A program made the translations under genes and the position numbers. Below are positions 61,988 through 64,000 of a DNA stretch of 64,000 nucleotides, one piece after another (within the stretch, counting starts at the first letter, position 1; each line of letters starts with the position of its first letter). The notes under the pieces were generated by a model, which saw only the letters and a list, made by a program, of their open reading frames with translations, was not told the origin of the DNA and made no database searches. The DNA is from JAKVCB01 sp963578605 (GTDB taxonomy: Bacteria; Planctomycetota; Planctomycetia; Pirellulales; Lacipirellulaceae), in assembly GCA_963578605.1 (NCBI GenBank), contig CAUZEA010000007.1, positions 30,944 through 94,943 on the forward strand, written 5' to 3'.

Positions 61988-63163
61988 TTACTCGGCGTCT
62001 GACTCACCAGTTGGTTTTCTTCCCGCATCAAGCCACTCCAGTTGAAACCGGGCCAGCCGCAGCCACTCTCGTCGATGTTCACGTCCTCCTTCGTAGAGGC
62101 AGAGGATGGTGCCATCGGTGGCGACCGCTAAATCGGCATAGGATGAGGCTCCCGCATGCAGCATTTGATGTGCTGGCCAGCTCCGTCCGCCGTCGTAACT
62201 GCCGCGGACTGTCATTTGGATCCGCCCATGGTCCCAGTCGGGAATCGGTCCATTGGCGGGATTGCAAAACAGAACCAGGTTGCGCTGTGGGTCGCCAACG
62301 ACGTTGCCATGACAATTTGGCGAGACCAGTGCCGCGTCGTCTTGAAGTGGTTCCCACGTCAGTCCTCCGTCGTAGCTTCGAGTCATCTGGCGACGATCGT
62401 GATTCGTCGCGTAGGTACTGCAACGTGTGTTGAGGTAAACCTCGCCGGGGCCCACTTCGACCACTGCGCACTCACTTCCTCCGTAGAGTTCCCCGTTGGC
62501 GTCTGCCGTGGCATCTTTCGCCAGGGGAACGTTTTCGCCCAACTGCCACGTCTTTCCGTGATCGTCACTGTAGAGCATGTGTGCGCGAAACCCTTTCGTG
62601 GGTCTTATTCGATGTTGATGACAGGGAATCAGAAGTCGTCCTGCGTCGGGTCCCTGTTTGAGTTGAATGCCGTGTCCCGGCCCACTCCAGTACAGATCGC
62701 AATCTGGCTTTCTCACCGAGGAGGTGATTTCTCTTGGTGGGGTCCACGTATGGCCGTCGTCACTGGAAATTGTGACGAACACACGGTCGCGGTCGCGGCA
62801 AAAGATTAAATGGACGTCGCCAGTCTCTTCATCAACCACGGGAGATGGATTACCACAAGTAACATCTTTTTCACCTCCTTCTTCCTTGTAAATTAGCTGC
62901 AAAGGTCCCCACGTTTTCCCGCTATCGCTACTACGCTTGACCATAAGATGAACATTGCTCAGATCCTGTCGCGAGTCTTTTCGGCCCTCGCAAATGGCAA
63001 GCACGGTTCCGCGGTTTGAAACGACCAGGGTGGGAATACGAAACGTGTGATAGCCCTCGGTACCGCTCACGAAAACGTCCAGTTGTTCGATCAGCGGCTG
63101 GGAAGCTATTGCAGCATGAGCAAGTACCGCCGATAAAACAACACTTAAGATCGTTTTCATCAT
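61988..63163 (-). CDS. Sialidase-like protein 3
   Basis: From ATG 63163 (or 63160) a signal peptide (MMKTILSVVLSAVLAHAAIA) leads to an intact 391-residue GH33-like propeller. GYHTFRIPTLVV holds the FRIP motif; Asp-boxes are SSDSGKTWGP, SSDDGHTWTP, SDDHGKTWQLG, SYDGGLTWEP and SYDGGRSWPA; the catalytic tyrosine lies in SSYADLAVATDGTILCLYEG. It is closest to the sialidase half of the fusion at 48525, without the ThuA domain, so the two probably arose by duplication. The creatininase-family gene ends just 1 base before its start codon, which indicates co-translation. Confidence 0.9.
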   Translation of the reverse strand: MMKTILSVVLSAVLAHAAIASQPLIEQLDVFVSGTEGYHTFRIPTLVVSNRGTVLAICEGRKDSRQDLSNVHLMVKRSSDSGKTWGPLQLIYKEEGGEKDVTCGNPSPVVDEETGDVHLIFCRDRDRVFVTISSDDGHTWTPPREITSSVRKPDCDLYWSGPGHGIQLKQGPDAGRLLIPCHQHRIRPTKGFRAHMLYSDDHGKTWQLGENVPLAKDATADANGELYGGSECAVVEVGPGEVYLNTRCSTYATNHDRRQMTRSYDGGLTWEPLQDDAALVSPNCHGNVVGDPQRNLVLFCNPANGPIPDWDHGRIQMTVRGSYDGGRSWPAHQMLHAGASSYADLAVATDGTILCLYEGGREHRREWLRLARFQLEWLDAGRKPTGESDAE

Positions 63164-63164
63164 T

Positions 63165-63956
63165 TTACCCTTTTGGCATCTCAGGGTGGTTGTCAATCAG
63201 CCAGCGGGCATCGCGGGCAATGGCGTCGCCGCATGCCTCAATCCACTCTCTGCCCTGCTCGACTGTAGACTGGAGCGCATCGTCGCCGCACCCGATCCCC
63301 TGGTACTCTTCTCGTCGTCGCAACTCATCCAGATCAACGCTGCCCGGTTCAATTGCCATGGTAATACTGGTTTCCCACTTGCCACCGTGATCGCTTATTT
63401 TGAGTCCGGCGGCGTCGAATTCGCCGCCGCAATCAATGTTGATCGGTTGCTGTGCCGTCCACGCGGCGCGGGCAAAAGCCATCGCCACGGGCCTGGCCCA
63501 ATAGATCAAAGGGTTGTGCCCGCACACGATATAGATTGACTTGAAGCCATACCCGGCGATTTGCTCCAGACTCATCCTCAGCAGTCGCTGGTAGAACAGC
63601 CATTGCTCTTGAATATCCATGCCACCGTGAGACACGAATCCGCGCACGCGCTGAGTTTCGGTTTCCAGCGCCTTGGCCACCATTTCGGACAGATCGCCGA
63701 AGCTGCTGGACTTGTTTACAAAAAAGCTGTCTTGGGGCACACCCCACACCAAGGCGGGAAACACCGCCCCACCACCAAGTTGCTCTGCTGCCCTGCAGCA
63801 GATGTGATGCGATTTGATGGCGTCCACGCCCAGTGGATTGTGCACGCCGTGCCACTCGATAGCACCCAGCGGCAAAAACGCCACGTCTGCCCGCTGTCGA
63901 GAGGCTGCCACTTGCGCGGGTCTCATTTTTTCGATGCAGACCTTTTGGTCATTCAC
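63165..63956 (-). CDS. Creatininase family protein
   Basis: The 263-residue amidohydrolase-type metalloprotein has FLPLGAIEWHGVHNPLGVDA, the conserved metal-binding E-W-H-G and L-G-x-D pattern, then ISDHGGKWETSITMAIEPGS, with the later histidine and glutamate. The family includes creatininase and enzymes that open cyclic amides. Its stop (TAA, 63165-63167) is directly followed by the sialidase 3 start, so the two form a tight pair. AAGGAGA lies about 12 bases before the ATG. The real substrate is unknown; an N-acyl or cyclic amide is a reasonable guess. Confidence 0.88.
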   Translation of the reverse strand: MNDQKVCIEKMRPAQVAASRQRADVAFLPLGAIEWHGVHNPLGVDAIKSHHICCRAAEQLGGGAVFPALVWGVPQDSFFVNKSSSFGDLSEMVAKALETETQRVRGFVSHGGMDIQEQWLFYQRLLRMSLEQIAGYGFKSIYIVCGHNPLIYWARPVAMAFARAAWTAQQPINIDCGGEFDAAGLKISDHGGKWETSITMAIEPGSVDLDELRRREEYQGIGCGDDALQSTVEQGREWIEACGDAIARDARWLIDNHPEMPKG

Positions 63957-64000
63957 CGGTGGTCTCTCCTTGGAAATCGATCCAACCTCTTTAGGTGCCA

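Noticed and set aside
47270..63163. Classical sialic acid catabolism locus
   Set aside because: Sialidase-like genes are present, but no nanA, nanE, nanK or sialic acid transporter gene was found in the window.

Overview
The window looks like a chromosome segment of a planctomycete, most likely from the Pirellulales or Pirellulaceae side. The evidence is the family mix: a BBP7-type outer-membrane barrel, a DUF1570 protein, a SEC-C/TPR protein, two S41 processing proteases, an FHA protein, an elongation factor G of the mitochondrial-like type, and a large set of sialidase, M81, RraA, LarA-type and TIM-barrel isomerase genes. Taxonomy is inferred from gene content only. No rRNA, tRNA, CRISPR array, transposase or phage gene was recognised.

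Left part (1-16 kb): an FHA protein cut by the window edge, a decayed PEP-synthase-like gene, purH, an S41 protease, an acidic protein, a TPR protein, the succinate dehydrogenase operon sdhC-sdhA-sdhB, and fusA on the opposite strand. Middle part (16-34 kb): a CPBP protease, then a minus-strand block with an ABC ATPase, an FtsX-like permease, a membrane-anchored CPFC protein and two proteins sharing a C-terminal domain with a CCFG motif. This block could be an uncharacterised metal-related transport or export system. Next come an orphan terminator behind a sigma-54-like site, folC, a second S41 protease, the barrel protein, a SEC-C/TPR protein and ribD.

Right part (34-48 kb): a divergently arranged metabolic region around a DeoR-type regulator at 39 kb. 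Minus strand: dihydrolipoamide acyltransferase (E2), HMGL-type aldolase, RraA-like protein and a Tat-exported TIM-barrel protein. Plus strand: regulator, fused E1 alpha/beta, inositol-3-phosphate synthase, PfkB kinase, Gfo/Idh/MocA oxidoreductase, DUF1570 protein and a sialidase. The genes suggest conversion of a polyol or sugar-acid substrate to an acyl-CoA, but the substrate is not evident. 

Far right (47-64 kb): a scavenging island with three related sialidases (one fused to a ThuA-like domain), a PcRGLX/YetA-like polysaccharide lyase, two M81 metallopeptidases, a DegT aminotransferase, a LarA-domain protein, a GSA-aminomutase-like enzyme, a TIM-barrel isomerase and a creatininase-family protein. 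Several genes here are interrupted: an in-frame TGA in sialidase 1, a -1 shift at a T7 run in the lyase, a frameshift in the aminomutase-like gene and a truncated SDR. This is either real decay or recoding, or consensus error in the assembly. The in-frame stops cannot be explained by homopolymer indels.
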